A stretch of DNA of 64,000 bases. Origin: Rhizophlyctis rosea. Taxonomy: Eukaryota; Chytridiomycota; Chytridiomycetes; Rhizophlyctidales; Rhizophlyctidaceae. The position numbers and the translations under genes are program-made. The stretch covers positions 1 to 64,000 of the forward strand of contig JADGJC010000071.1 in the NCBI GenBank assembly GCA_027596075.1, written 5' to 3'. This document shows, piece after piece, positions 1 to 10,952 of the stretch (within the stretch, counting starts at the first letter, position 1; every line of letters begins with the position of its first letter). A model generated the notes under the pieces. The model did not search any database. It was not told the origin of the DNA and saw only the letters and a program-made list of their open reading frames with translations.

Positions 1-138
1 TACAGAAGTCCACCTCTAGCCTTTGGCTCTTTTGTTAGTTCTCACTTAGTTCGAATCGTTTCTGACTTAGTGTTCGGTCTTCGCTCACGCAACATAGGCC
101 GTTCCAGCAAAGAGGAGGAACTTTGACTTTGCGATGGC

Positions 139-888
139 TTACTTTGTAATGATTTCAAACACAACCGGAGCTTTGTCCTTCCCCGGGGGTATATCGTACT
201 TTGTTTCGGCGTGCTGATACCACTGTTTTGGGACAAAGGTCCACTCATAACTGTAGATATCTCTTGTTTGTTCCGTCCTGTCTCCGTCGTCACGTCGCTT
301 CTTTTGTGTCGGGGTTTTCAGAGCACCTTTGGACGCTGGGACTCGTCGTTCCTTTGGAGTCGGCGTGAAGACCGCAAAATTGTCGTCATCCCAATTGGTT
401 TCCGGCAAAGAAGTGCCCATCGCAAAGCCCCAGCCGAGAGACTCAAGAAGTCCCGTGTAGGAATGATCGAGCTCCCGTCGAAGAATGTCCTGCAGTGGTT
501 AGGGGTTATTCCCAACTCCCATTAACCATTCTTGAACATTTGAGACGATGGGAAAACCTACAAACAGATAAGCAAGACGCCAAGAGGGACCGGCAAAGTT
601 CAAAATGAAGCCGTCCATGAACAGTGGACAGTTTGGGTGGCCTGATTGCTGGAGATAGGGTATGAACTGATTTTTGAGCTCTTCCACAGCCTGGAAACAA
701 TTGAGCGCGATGATTCTCCAAGAGTAAAAAGCAGCGGCACGTCAATTTGCCATGGTATGGAAGTATTCAACTCGCTCCAAAACGTCCTCACAAACCGCAT
801 CATGACACAAACCAAAGGCGTAGTTGAATTTCAGTGTAACATCTGATCCTTGGGCGGCTCTGGTTTGTCCAAGCTGACAGCATTTTGG
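139..888 (-). pseudogene. broken ORF of about 250 codons, probably viral-remnant block, function unknown
   Basis: Read on the minus strand, one frame stays coherent from about 888 down to a stop at 139-141 but is interrupted by two in-frame stops: a TGA near 739-741 and a TAA at 499-501. The three open pieces look like one protein: the middle piece has a hydrophobic, globular-looking stretch (LFMDGFILNFAGPSWRLAYL), and the last piece is lysine/arginine-rich and ends with an aromatic segment containing EWTFVPKQWYQHAET. I do not recognise the family. The upstream end stops at a TAA (889-891) next to the perfect inverted repeat at 898-979, so a rearrangement may have cut it off from the acidic ORF just upstream. 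It runs the same way as the polymerase-like fragment at 1.5-2.2 kb, which is why I place it in the same remnant. Recoding of two different stops is unlikely; decay is the simpler reading. Confidence 0.45.
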
Positions 889-897
889 TTAAAGAAC

Positions 898-979
898 ACT
901 CATGTGATCAAGCAATAACTGTGAAGTGAGCTCTGGCAAAGGTTTGCTCACTTCACAGTTATTGCTTGATCACATGAGT
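898..979. repeat. perfect 34-bp inverted repeat with 14-nt loop
   Basis: Positions 898-931 and 946-979 are exact reverse complements over 34 bases, separated by a 14-base loop (932-945). The right arm overlaps the last codons of the acidic ORF at 948-1172 (minus), so the hairpin sits on that ORF's stop codon. Some giant viruses use hairpins at gene ends as transcript-end signals, which is one explanation; a fold-back copying event or an assembly chimera is another. No target-site duplication is visible outside the arms. Confidence 0.9.
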
Positions 980-1172
980 CAGCCCATTCAGCTTGGAACC
1001 ATGCCAGGCACTCCGGTCGCACATTGTAGTCGGGTTCCCCGTCAGCTTCCTCCTCATCTTCCTCCTCTTCTTCCTCAGACTCTTCAATGCTTTCTTCTTC
1101 AGATAGATCGTCTGATGCCTCAACTTCGTGCGCGTACTCGGAGCCTCCTGTGGGCTCTTCGAGGTCGCTCAT
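948..1172 (-). CDS. small acidic protein, unknown function
   Basis: A 74-residue minus-strand ORF beginning MSDLEEPTGGSEYAHEVEAS. The first 45 residues are dominated by Glu, Asp and Ser, with an uninterrupted acidic tract around residues 28-43; the rest is a short, more ordered piece with three tryptophan/phenylalanine-containing turns. Acidic N-terminal tracts of this kind are common in NCLDV proteins and in nuclear proteins generally, so composition alone does not identify it. Its 3' end lies inside the perfect inverted repeat at 898-979, and the natural C-terminus may have been lost there. It lies between the polymerase-like fragment and the broken ORF at 139-888, all on the same strand. 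Confidence 0.4.
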   Translation of the reverse strand: MSDLEEPTGGSEYAHEVEASDDLSEEESIEESEEEEEEDEEEADGEPDYNVRPECLAWFQAEWADSCDQAITVK

Positions 1173-1482
1173 GGCCGCAGATTGAATAAAGTTTCACAAA
1201 GAGTCCGTCGACTCCGTGTCGATAATTTGTTGACTGACCCGCACCATGTGGCGACACAAAGTCGACAGTCATTCACCACGGCAAGGTGGCGCAACACAAA
1301 TTACAAACACCATTTGCTAAGCCACATAACAATTATATTCGCGGCACACCCATTGACAACAAGTCGGCACAGTTCCGCGTTCTTCCCAACAGCATTTCGA
1401 CAGTCGATCGACACAGCTATTCAAACAAGATACTATAAGTGATAGGGAGGACTTTGAGAGTCAATCTGACGGTGAGCATTTC

Positions 1483-2256
1483 TCAGACAATGTTAACAAA
1501 AAGCGCGATGGGGGACTTCCAGATGCGGCGAGCATATGCGTGCGTCTCCCGTTCGGCGCGGTTGTCTCCCTTTTTGTACGGTCTTCGCTGGAATGGCGTA
1601 TAAGTGGCATATAACTTCTGCAATACACGATCGTTCAATGTGTTCTCGGATGCGGCCTTGAAGAGCTTCAGGGCAATATAGTAGGCCTTCTTTGACGTGA
1701 ATCTGAAAGTGAAGAACGGCTGCTCCCCAACAGTGAATCCCCATAGAGTCTTACCCGACTCCATACCGTCCTCGTCAAGAAGGTGATCTCCATAATTGAG
1801 CTCAGTGAACTCCTTTTGACCCTCCGGACCGTCATCCGTGACTTTCCATCGCACCAACATGCAACTCAAGGCGCTTTGAACCTGGACAAAATGATCCGCA
1901 GTCATGAGTGCTTCATCGAACTGGACGCTGAACGAGAGGTTCCCGCCGGTGACGCTTGCCGCAACGGATGAGCCTTCAGCGGTCTTGCCATAGATCCTGA
2001 CAGTGAACTGTTCCGGTTGATTCATGTATTGCGGGGCGACCTCTGGATTGTCATCGTCCTCTTTGGCAGGAAAAACTAGCTGCCCATCATCACTAGACCA
2101 CGAAATGGCCTGGAAGGTGATGTCCCGTACAGTGCCATCATACTTGACCTTTTTGCGATAGGGACTTTCCACATGCGCACTTTGTTGAAGTAAAAACCGT
2201 TTCATCGAGTGGTGACACTGACTACTGAAAATATGAAATTGACTCTGCCCGGACAA
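1483..2256 (-). pseudogene. N-terminal fragment of an NCLDV-type family B DNA polymerase
   Basis: This 257-codon minus-strand ORF resembles the start of a large-DNA-virus replicative polymerase. It shows, in the expected order, a segment starting ITFQAISWSSDD, then FTVRIYGKTAEGSSVAASVTG (residues about 92-112), which matches the 'I-x-G-x-T-x-x-G-x-S-V' beta hairpin of that family, then LWGFTVGEQPFFTFRFTSKK followed by an AYYIALKLFK helix (the 'GFT...F-x-F...AY' stretch). The exonuclease and polymerase domains of the family, several hundred further residues, are absent: the frame ends after about 50 more residues and nothing coherent follows down to 1190. It is therefore a truncated copy, an endogenous viral element. 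The start codon is uncertain; an internal Met at residue 18 is an alternative. Family call is from motif recognition, not a search. Confidence 0.65.
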
Positions 2257-2322
2257 ACGTTACGCGAGTCACACATTTTTGTATTCGCAGGTCAGCCGAT
2301 GTATTACATCATTGTGAACACT

Positions 2323-2589
2323 TCAGGGGCTATCAGATGCGAGAATCTTCCTATACACAGCATTTGCAAACCCGTAAAGGCCGAGAATTTTTCCGTACGA
2401 GTCGATGTTGAGACACCTCTCCGGAACGCCCGTCCCATTCATCTGTATCAGAAATGCGCCCCACTTATCGCAGAAGCCTTGATACTGTTTCAAGTTCTCC
2501 TCCGATCCATCAGAAATGCCCTTTCCAAAAAGGCTGTGGTAATCGCTCTTGAAATCCGCGCGGATCTTATCCTGATCTTGGTTGTCCAT
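2323..2589 (-). CDS. hypothetical protein, 88 aa, in viral-like block
   Basis: An 88-residue minus-strand ORF starting MDNQDQDKIRADFKSDYHSL and rich in Asp, Lys, Gly and aromatic residues, with composition typical of a soluble globular protein. There is no signal peptide or membrane segment. It ends 66 bp before the polymerase-like fragment and begins 64 bp after the end of the next ORF upstream, so the three are co-directional and tightly spaced, unlike the surrounding fungal DNA. I do not recognise the family; it may be complete. Confidence 0.4.
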   Translation of the reverse strand: MDNQDQDKIRADFKSDYHSLFGKGISDGSEENLKQYQGFCDKWGAFLIQMNGTGVPERCLNIDSYGKILGLYGFANAVYRKILASDSP

Positions 2590-2653
2590 AAGAGTCTACT
2601 TTGTGTGGATAGCCAATTGAAAAGACCGCGAGGTATTTATGAGATACCTGATA

Positions 2654-3292
2654 TCAATATTGGCAAAGCCCGTGAAGGCCCCGGATTCTTCGCCACGTTG
2701 GAAAACGGGGCCTTTCCGCAGGCAAATTCAACTGCAGCAACCAAATGAGGCACTCTGCGCCCATGGCGCGAATAGCTTCCCCTGTGACGTCGAACGAGAT
2801 GGTTTCCCTGGTACGCCTGTGGATGGCGTGGATGACCTTCATGACGTGAGACATGAGGTGACTGACAGGAACGAAGAACTTGCGCCGAATGAACGCGTTT
2901 TTGTAAACGGAATACGAATAGCAGACGAGCTCAAGGATCTTCCCGTCGAGTGTGTCAAACATTTCGCGCCAATGGGGATAATAGGCTCGAAGTTCTTGCT
3001 TTTCCGCATCGTCACAGGCGAGGTAGGATCGACTCATGGTGGGCTGGTTTTTTGGAAGGCCCGACATGTGACGAAAAGCATCCCCATCGTACATGTACCT
3101 AACACCCTCTTTCGTGAGGATGATTCCACGTCGGTGAAGTTGTACGAGGTGCTGGGACAACGTTTCGGCGCAACCCAGTGTTGTCAAGTCGTCCACCACC
3201 TTCCCCGTCAGAGGTGCCTTGGCCCACCTTGGAATGGGTTTCTCCGTAGGGGCCTGGACATAGATGAGCTCCGGGATGGGGTGTTCCAACAC
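2654..3292 (-). CDS. hypothetical protein, 212 aa, in viral-like block
   Basis: A 212-residue minus-strand ORF beginning MLEHPIPELIYVQAPTEKPI. The middle part (about residues 80-160) alternates charged helices with aromatic residues (for example LELVCYSYSVYKNAFIRRKF) and looks like a real folded protein. It has no signal peptide, no clear membrane span and no motif that I can name. It is the first ORF of the tight minus-strand run that includes the DNA polymerase fragment, so a viral origin is plausible by context only. The last 20 or so residues are Arg/Pro-rich and may be read-through into decayed sequence. Confidence 0.45.
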   Translation of the reverse strand: MLEHPIPELIYVQAPTEKPIPRWAKAPLTGKVVDDLTTLGCAETLSQHLVQLHRRGIILTKEGVRYMYDGDAFRHMSGLPKNQPTMSRSYLACDDAEKQELRAYYPHWREMFDTLDGKILELVCYSYSVYKNAFIRRKFFVPVSHLMSHVMKVIHAIHRRTRETISFDVTGEAIRAMGAECLIWLLQLNLPAERPRFPTWRRIRGLHGLCQY

Positions 3293-6200
3293 ATGCGGAT
3301 TACCGGGATGAAGTTAAATGAATGTGTGTGTTTCCGTTTTGTCCAAGTCGCGATGTGGCTCGTGTCGGTATCTCAATTAATGAGCAGCGCATTCAAATAG
3401 ATCCACCAGTGTGTCAAGTCTTGAAAGTCCCACCTTGCGCAATTCGAAGGGGTACGCTCGCAAAGCATCAGAGATGGAACAGCACAGAGACCATGAAGAG
3501 CACCTTGTGGTTTGACACATCAACAAAAGGTGATTCCGGTGCTTTTATTGGCCTCCGTCCATATGATTTTTGATAGTTGATGCCCACATGATGTGGAAAC
3601 GTCGTTAAACATACTGTACTTCCTGTAGTAACTGTAGTGACTGTAGTTACCGTGCACATACCAACAGGCGATTGGGAGCCCAGTTTCTGAGCGCAGCTCC
3701 GCCTCAACGCTCCCCAAACTGCGCCGCCAACGCTACGCCACATCTGGCGCGTCATCTCTCTCTGATCATTTGATCTTGACCATTTACAACTCTACAAGGC
3801 GTACTAGCGCGTCTTCAAACACTGCAAGGCATTACCGGCCTTGCATGGTGAAGTTCACCGGATAACATGACATTGTTCGTGGCAGTATGGACCTTACAAC
3901 GATAATGCTGTTGTCGTCAAAAGAACTACCAGGCTACAACCTTCGCAAAAGTTGTGCTGAGCGGCTCTTTTCAGTCTTACAATTTGTTCAGGAGTGCCAG
4001 ATGAGTCACTTATGGCAAAGGAATGCACAGTGCACAAAAGGGAGGCGACGTCAAAGTCCGGCAAAAGGCCTCATGTCATCAGACGAAAGTGTATGACCAG
4101 ATAGCACTTAGGACGTTTGACTGTGCCGGTGCGGAACTTCAGACAGTGAAACACAAAACGCTGAACTTCGGAACCGTTCAAAAAGGAATGCTCAGGAATT
4201 GCGGTCAGTTTTATAGAAAAATGCGCAAATACGACCTTCGCGTCTCTCGCCATGATATGCAACTGGAGAAGACCGTGCAAAGCGACCTTGCCATAACACA
4301 AAAATATGCCACACATAGCATACGGGAAGTCAGAACAAAAGACAGGGCAAATGGAGGCAGCTGTGGGGCGAATGCATATCATCTTGGTATACTCATACAT
4401 TTCCTGCCACGGAACCAGGCTCATGAACTTCATAAGTGCGACAACAGTTGATGTCGATTCTTCGACCGCTCCAAAGGGAGATCGTTGTGATCGTGGAGAT
4501 TTGACGATTATAGTTTTTCCTTTGCTTAATGTAAAGGTATGCTAATGTGGTTGAGATTGTTACTGCCTTTTGCAAACAATTCTCATGTCATTTGAGGCAC
4601 GACAGCGTTTCGTTCGTCACCCCTTTATTGAGCTACCAGCATTATCTATCATTTGGCCCTGGATTTGAGGTCCGCAACATTGCGGTCAGTTGCTTGAGGA
4701 TGTACGAAACGTTTCACTGAGCATTCATGAAGCTCCAGGGGAAGTGGCTGTGGCATCGGACCAAGCCGGTGTGGTAATTGTCGGGATGGTCACCCTTTTT
4801 TTGTCGCTAACTCCTGGATTTCGTTCGTTCCTCTCCGAGTTTCGAGCACATTTTGCAGCCTTCCACATGTTGCGAGCAAATTTTTAGACCAAATCTTGAT
4901 CGGTGCAACATGGAACGATCCGTGGACGCAAAGTGGGGGCTAATCAGTGATCCACCCATCATAATGGAACCGCACGCTACAGCATCGATTCATATGGCTC
5001 ACGACGGATTGCGTATATTGAAGCATGAGTGTGTACTCCTGCCGGCCTTGACATCACGACGTTGCGCTTAACCGTTTTCTTCCCAACTTTCATTGGACCA
5101 TCATTACTGAGAGATTGAGGGACACTCTGAAGACCGGATTCTGGCCGCCCTTTTTTGTAGGTTGTCTCCCCCAATACTTCCAACACGTGAGCGCATCTTC
5201 CATCCTGACAAATTAGACACCTTGTCAGAAACGGCAGTGGTATGTTGGCCCCTCAAGTGATCGGGTTGATCGGAGGAATCACGCTTCATTTTGTTCCGAC
5301 GCAAAAAGCAATACAAAACTCCGGAAACACGGGATCCGATGGGACAATCCGCCGGTCGCGTGAAGAGTGTCACAGACTTCACAGAAGGCACATTCTGATC
5401 TAACTTTGACTGAATTGAGACCGGGTCTAATATCGGTGAATTCGCATGATGATATCGCAAGGAGCTCGAAAAGGTGTTTGCCATCACTCTGACAGCTGTA
5501 GACAAGTAGAGAGGTGGCGAATGACGACTTGGTCGTGGAGCTCATTGCAATGCGTTTGATTCAAGCCATGTTCTTCTTGTACAAGCACTCCGAGTTCAAC
5601 ACTCGCTGATTGAGAGCCAAAAAAGGAACCTATAAAACAAACGCCGCTGTGAAGGCGAGTCGTATTTCGCATGTCCGCCGAACGGTATGCATCCTTAGAC
5701 ATCATGCATGCACGGAAGGTCTATGGGTGACGCCCACACGGCACCAAGTTATGATGATTTTTGCTGAAGACTATGGATGCCTGCAAAACAAAAGGAAAGC
5801 GGAAACCCTGCAGTACGGATGTCAAAGGATACATGAACTAAACAACTGTGACGGATAATGCACGGGCAACGTTTTACTGTTTGGCAAACAATCACTGAAT
5901 CCACTTCAACTATATGAAGCATTCAATGGCTTTTCGTACTTTCCACATGCGGGTGATTTAGACACCAGCAGCAACGTCACCCCGTTGACGACATGAAATA
6001 TGCGCGTCAAACTCTCAAACGACAAGGATTGCAAATGAAAAGTAAGCTGTAAGAAAAAGCATTGGCGACGCGGCATTTGATGAGTTGTGACCCACTCGCT
6101 CATGCCTCGTCGGTTTTTCTGGGTTTTTACAAGGCCGCCTTAACGGTGGCATAACAGAATTCCGCCAATTACGGAAGACCCGAAGTGCGGAAGAAAATTG

Positions 6201-7855
6201 AACGCCGACCCTTCTACGATATGAATCTTCGGCGTGAGGGGCCATGAATACGCGCGATGACATGATATCACTGACTTCTGGCGCTCCGCCTGTACTGTTA
6301 CATTTCATCCTTAAATGGCGTTATGTGACTTCACACCGAGAGCGCAAAAAGATATCGAAGACACTCTATAAAACTATGAAAGTGATTTGTGGCTTATACA
6401 AAGATACTGTAGGTATGACCGTTCCGGAATACCACATACAGGTGAGCTTCCTTCCTGAGGGGCCAAAATATGCCGGCTCCAACAGCAGACCCGAGACGAC
6501 TGATCAGATTTCGCGGTAACTGGCCCACCAGGTATCGAAACGAATGAAACGATGATGTGATCGAAGTGTTTTTGAATTCGTTGACCATGAATGCGAAGCC
6601 GGGGGCCCCGACAAGTAGGAATCATGATTCCAATTGAATACTCGGCTGAGCATTCGTAGTGTAGGAGGGAAACGAAAGCCCTCATTCCACGTCGCTGGTT
6701 GCACGACAGGCATACCTCTACGTGATACTTGCGCAATTCCAGTAAAAAGGAGCGTGGTAACAGAAACGATTTAGGATAGACCTACCGCCAGGACGTCGGG
6801 TGAATTATGTGTCAAAAACTGCTGAGAGATATAAGCTTTTGAGTTGCGTGTGCCGTGAGATATGCGTCATGTAATGCTCAGTTACGACAGGCATAACAAC
6901 ACAATGGCGTCTTGTTATCCAACGTCTTTGTTGAACAGATGAAATGTGCGCCTTTGAATCTTCTGCCCAAAAAAGGGTGAGGAACAGAACTGTATCTCAC
7001 AGGAAACGTTAAAGGTGTGGCCTAGCTACGTCTTTCGACCAACAACATCATATAATAATACGCATTTAAAAAAGCATCTTCTTTCGTGAAGCCCGCATTT
7101 GATGCGGCATCGCTGGAGGGGGCAAAAAGCTGTGCAGCACCTATCATACAGGGATAGGCAAGAGCAGGCAAGTTTGGCAATCGGAACGAATCCATTTGTT
7201 GAAGTATCGCAGATTAACGCGAAGACCGGCTCCATTGACCGGTGATACTGGCTACACGTGCGTGCGTCATGAACTGCTGCAATTTGTCACCCCTTTCCGC
7301 AAGGTCGAAAAAGGACAGGGCTCAATGCATGAGATATGTCAAAGTTGCTCTCATTTGCCGAGTATAGCAGCGGATGTTAAACAATCGCTATCACCGACGT
7401 TTTGAGACGGCATACATGTTCTTCAATAAAGCAGCACAGCTTTCCGACCCTTTCCATGTGTTCCTTACTGAAGGATGCACTCAGCACAGGAAAGATATGT
7501 GAGCGATGTGGGATTGCATGTTGTTTTGCAACTTCCCAATTGTCAATGGCGCTCTCATCCTACTGATCCTCATCATTTAGATGACTAAACACTTACAGAA
7601 GTCGGCACTATGGAATGGACGTACACAAACTTTTTCATCGACTTTTGGTGAGGTTAAACCAACCCAACGAAGTAGTACTGGACAGCAAGTGTCATGGGCG
7701 CACTGAAACTGAAGTTCAGCCTGCCAGTGGTCGACCGGGGGTTGCATGTACTTAGCCGTTGGGGTTGCCGATGTGAAAAGGAAAGAATGCGACCGTAAGT
7801 GTGCGCATCACCCGCGACAGCTGCACTGGAATGCGCAGAGCGGCGACGTGTTACA

Positions 7856-7935
7856 TGCATGGAGCGTTGACGAGACAGAGAACAATTTCCCAAGCAACTT
7901 GGTTGATGATTGATACCGTTGATGAGTGCGTTCAA
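7856..7935 (+). repeat. dispersed repeat R1, copy a
   Basis: Shares with the copy at 10525-10594 a leading word close to CAYGGAGCGTTGACG and, 55-75 bases later, a trailing word close to GATTGAT..GAGTGCGTTCAA. The sequence between is diverged. It looks like an old dispersed element. Confidence 0.5.
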
Positions 7936-9795
7936 ATGTATATGCTCCATGTCAGAGAAGGAAAAGGACAAAAAACCCAAGTATTACACCCACATTTAGG
8001 AAGATTTGTTCATTCCTGCGTTGTGAGGTTACAACCCTCAATACGGGACGGTTTCGCAAAAGGGAACACATTTGGGTAAGCAGGACGCAAGGTCAGGGAA
8101 AGTTGAAAAAGACACGGGAGAGGATTGAATCCATTAGTGAGATCGTGGGTTGAAGAGCAACGCAATGTTGGGGGAGTGTTGGGATACGCAGATGTTGGTT
8201 TAGATCCATGGTCGCACTGGAGTTGTCACGCTCTCCAGCAAAAAAGGAAAAATGTCAGCGACCAGAAGTGAACGCTCTATTCTGAAACCTATTGATGGAT
8301 CTTGCAAGTCCAAGGTCTGATAAACCTTCAGACGATGCTTTTGAGCGGATTAGGGCTCTTTATCAGTCCGAGCCCAGTCATGCTTAAAAAAAATGCAGTC
8401 AGCGTGCCGTCACATCAGGCTGGACGGAGGGATGCGAACCGGTCATGACCGAGACTGGCGTTGATCGTTGATCTTGGGAAGGTGGGCAAATCTAGCTTGC
8501 GGTGCTGCTGTACGCTGTGGCTGCCTCCAAAAAAAAGAGACGTGACGCAAAGCATAGGCATGAACTCATGAATCTATGCTGGCAGCAGGAATAAAGGCTT
8601 CAGAAATTGAATACGTGCATTTTGGATGGTCGATGCGTCCCATATTGTATAGCAGGAAACAAAGTGGAAGACTCTGTTATCCTTTCCTTTTCACATCGGC
8701 ACCTCCAATGTCAGCGTGGTGAAGCGTGCGGTTTCAGTACCAGCCATTTTTGGAGCAGTCCCTTCAGCAATCCAAGGCTCAATATGCCAAACCGTACGCT
8801 TCACATTTTAGGAACTCAAAAAATGAAGGGCCCAAACACGCGCAGCAGCAGAACCAAGGAAACCGCTCAGGCTGAGGGTTTTTGGGTCACTGGGTCATCA
8901 ATTCATCAAGTCTGCAGGGAATCCCGCATCGACTGAGACATTCAAAGTCATTACTGACTGCGTATGCGCAACCGGCGGGAGTTCCGTAAAGTGGGAAACA
9001 TGATCCCATACGGATCTCCGATGAGTTGTGCAACAGGGCGGTGGATGCCCGTGTCGTGTTGGGGTTATAAGGCGGGCGGTATTGTTTCAAGGCGATTTTG
9101 GGCGATCTCGTATAAAAAGGAAGGGTCAACGGTACAACTGAGGATAGAACCAGTACCGCTGGGACGGTGGAGTGAATCATGTGGTACGAATGCTGTATGT
9201 CATATCAATATACGAGCATTTGAAGACGGAGTTCCGAGGAGCTTTAGTCGCGGATGTTATGGAATGTGGAATGAACTGATCGTTGGGTCAAGCTCAACAA
9301 GCGAGTGAATCCGACCATGCAGTCAGTTTGTCAGAGCTCATGGACGGCAGCGGATAGCTACGAATCAACGTCCATCGCACCGTTATGGTTCAAACTGACT
9401 CCATTTTGAATATGAAATCCAGCCCACACCTTCCGAGCAGGCCATGTCTTCTAAAGTCAAAGGACAGCACCCTTTCTTTTCCTTCTGTGTCTGCGTCCCG
9501 AACGTCATCTTGCACTGTGTCAAGTTCGTAACCGCGACAATCGCAACAGCAAATTTCTCTGACACAAAACGCTACATCGTTACAATGAAACACTCCAACG
9601 CTCTTCTCGTTTGTGGAACATGGAACTTGCAGATTGCCATTGCCTTCTCTGGAGTGTGCAATTTTGTGGTGATGGACTGCGCGACCATGGAGGATCAGTA
9701 TATTGTTGGAAGTAGGTTAAAGACGTCCATGACTGGAAACGAATACGGACAGCGATGGAGCGGATGTATGGTGTGTTTGAGTTGTGGGCAACCTT

Positions 9796-9850
9796 AAAGG
9801 AGCTCCCTCCATGTAAACCAGTCGGTGATTGACGAGTGCGTATAAAATCT
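9796..9850 (+). repeat. dispersed repeat R1, copy b (partial)
   Basis: Contains CGGTGATTGACGAGTGCGT, matching the trailing half of the R1 copies at 7.9 and 10.5 kb; the leading half is not clear here. Confidence 0.4.
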
Positions 9851-10524
9851 GTCTTGTGTTGATGATAGAAAAGAACAGAGTTCTCGGAGCCATGCCCACT
9901 CTGCGGAAGACACGGATCATCCGCGCGTGATGAGTTGACAAACTTGCAGATTGGGTTTTGAGAGCTTACGCTTGGCGAGGTGGAAGAAGTGTTTTTGCGG
10001 GCGGGTGTGGTTTTTTGAATTGGCAGAGCGGGGACGCAATGGGCCGACGCCAGTGCGAAAAAAAAAAATGGAAAAACACGAAGAAACGTCGAATGCATTC
10101 GGTGAAATTTCGTGGATTGCGGAAAGTGGAGATTGTGGATATGCATTAGATGCTCACGGCGTGTTTTGGTCTTGCGGTCTTGCAGATCGAAGGCGTCACC
10201 ATCAGTCACCAAGAGGTGCTGTCATCTAAGTCATGACTCCTCTGTGGCGGATTCGGGCCGGATGCTCCATGGCAACTTTTCAGCACACAAAAAAAGACTC
10301 GGCAATCCCCATATTGATTATCGCTGAGGTCGGCTCAAGACCTGCCGTATCTGCATTGTGGACTTTGTTTTCCAATAGTGTGTGGTTTCATGATCGTTCA
10401 AGATCCCGCAAGAAGCCCCAAAGGGTTCTGGGTCTAAAAATAAAAGTAACGTTACGGGAAGATGATTGATTGACCTGTACATCCATGGGAGTAGGTGAGA
10501 CGGATGAGGGGAGCGACGAGCGTA

Positions 10525-10594
10525 TGCACGGAGCGTTGACGCCCCTATGAACGTCCTTTAGCATCACCAGTTGGTGATTGATGAGTGCGTTCAA
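10525..10594 (+). repeat. dispersed repeat R1, copy c
   Basis: Contains GCACGGAGCGTTGACG at the start and GATTGATGAGTGCGTTCAA at the end, the clearest version of the R1 words. Function unknown; most simply a decayed transposable element. Confidence 0.5.
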
Positions 10595-10952
10595 CTAATC
10601 GATGTCTGGGTGGTGTCGGTAGGACAAAAGGACAAAGTCTCACTGCGCTGTTACTGCTGATAAGGAGCGTCTTTGGCGAATTTTCGGACTGCCGAGGTGG
10701 GACGCAATGTCAACGAGGGCGAAAAAAATGATACAAAGGAAGATGGAGTACACCAATGATTCGTGAAATGAGGAACGCAGGCGGTGAGAGTTGTTGGTGA
10801 GGGCCATATGTTGGTAGGCCGTGGCAGACTTAGAGTCGGGACTTTAATAGCAGGTATCTATCAAAACAAACAAAAAATTGGACAACAGGAGCAGAGGTGG
10901 GGGCACTGTCCGCAATGCCATCGATTGATCTTGCAGGCCCAAGGCTGACCTT

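Larger units (their letters stand above)
3293..10952. other. gene-poor degenerate region
   Basis: About 7.7 kb in which I find no recognisable gene on either strand. Open frames are short and have no family features. The sequence is scattered with A-tracts followed by GG (AAAAAGG-like words) and with decayed dispersed repeats (see the copies at 7.9, 9.8 and 10.5 kb). A small run of three roughly 10-bp repeats (CTGTAGTRAC-like) lies near 3623-3652. Fixed, decayed transposon sequence or decayed viral DNA would both look like this. Confidence 0.5.

Noticed and set aside
9580..10212. 210-codon minus-strand open frame
   Set aside because: Low-complexity Ser/Thr/Pro/His content with no family features, and it overlaps repeat R1 copy b. 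Treated as chance.
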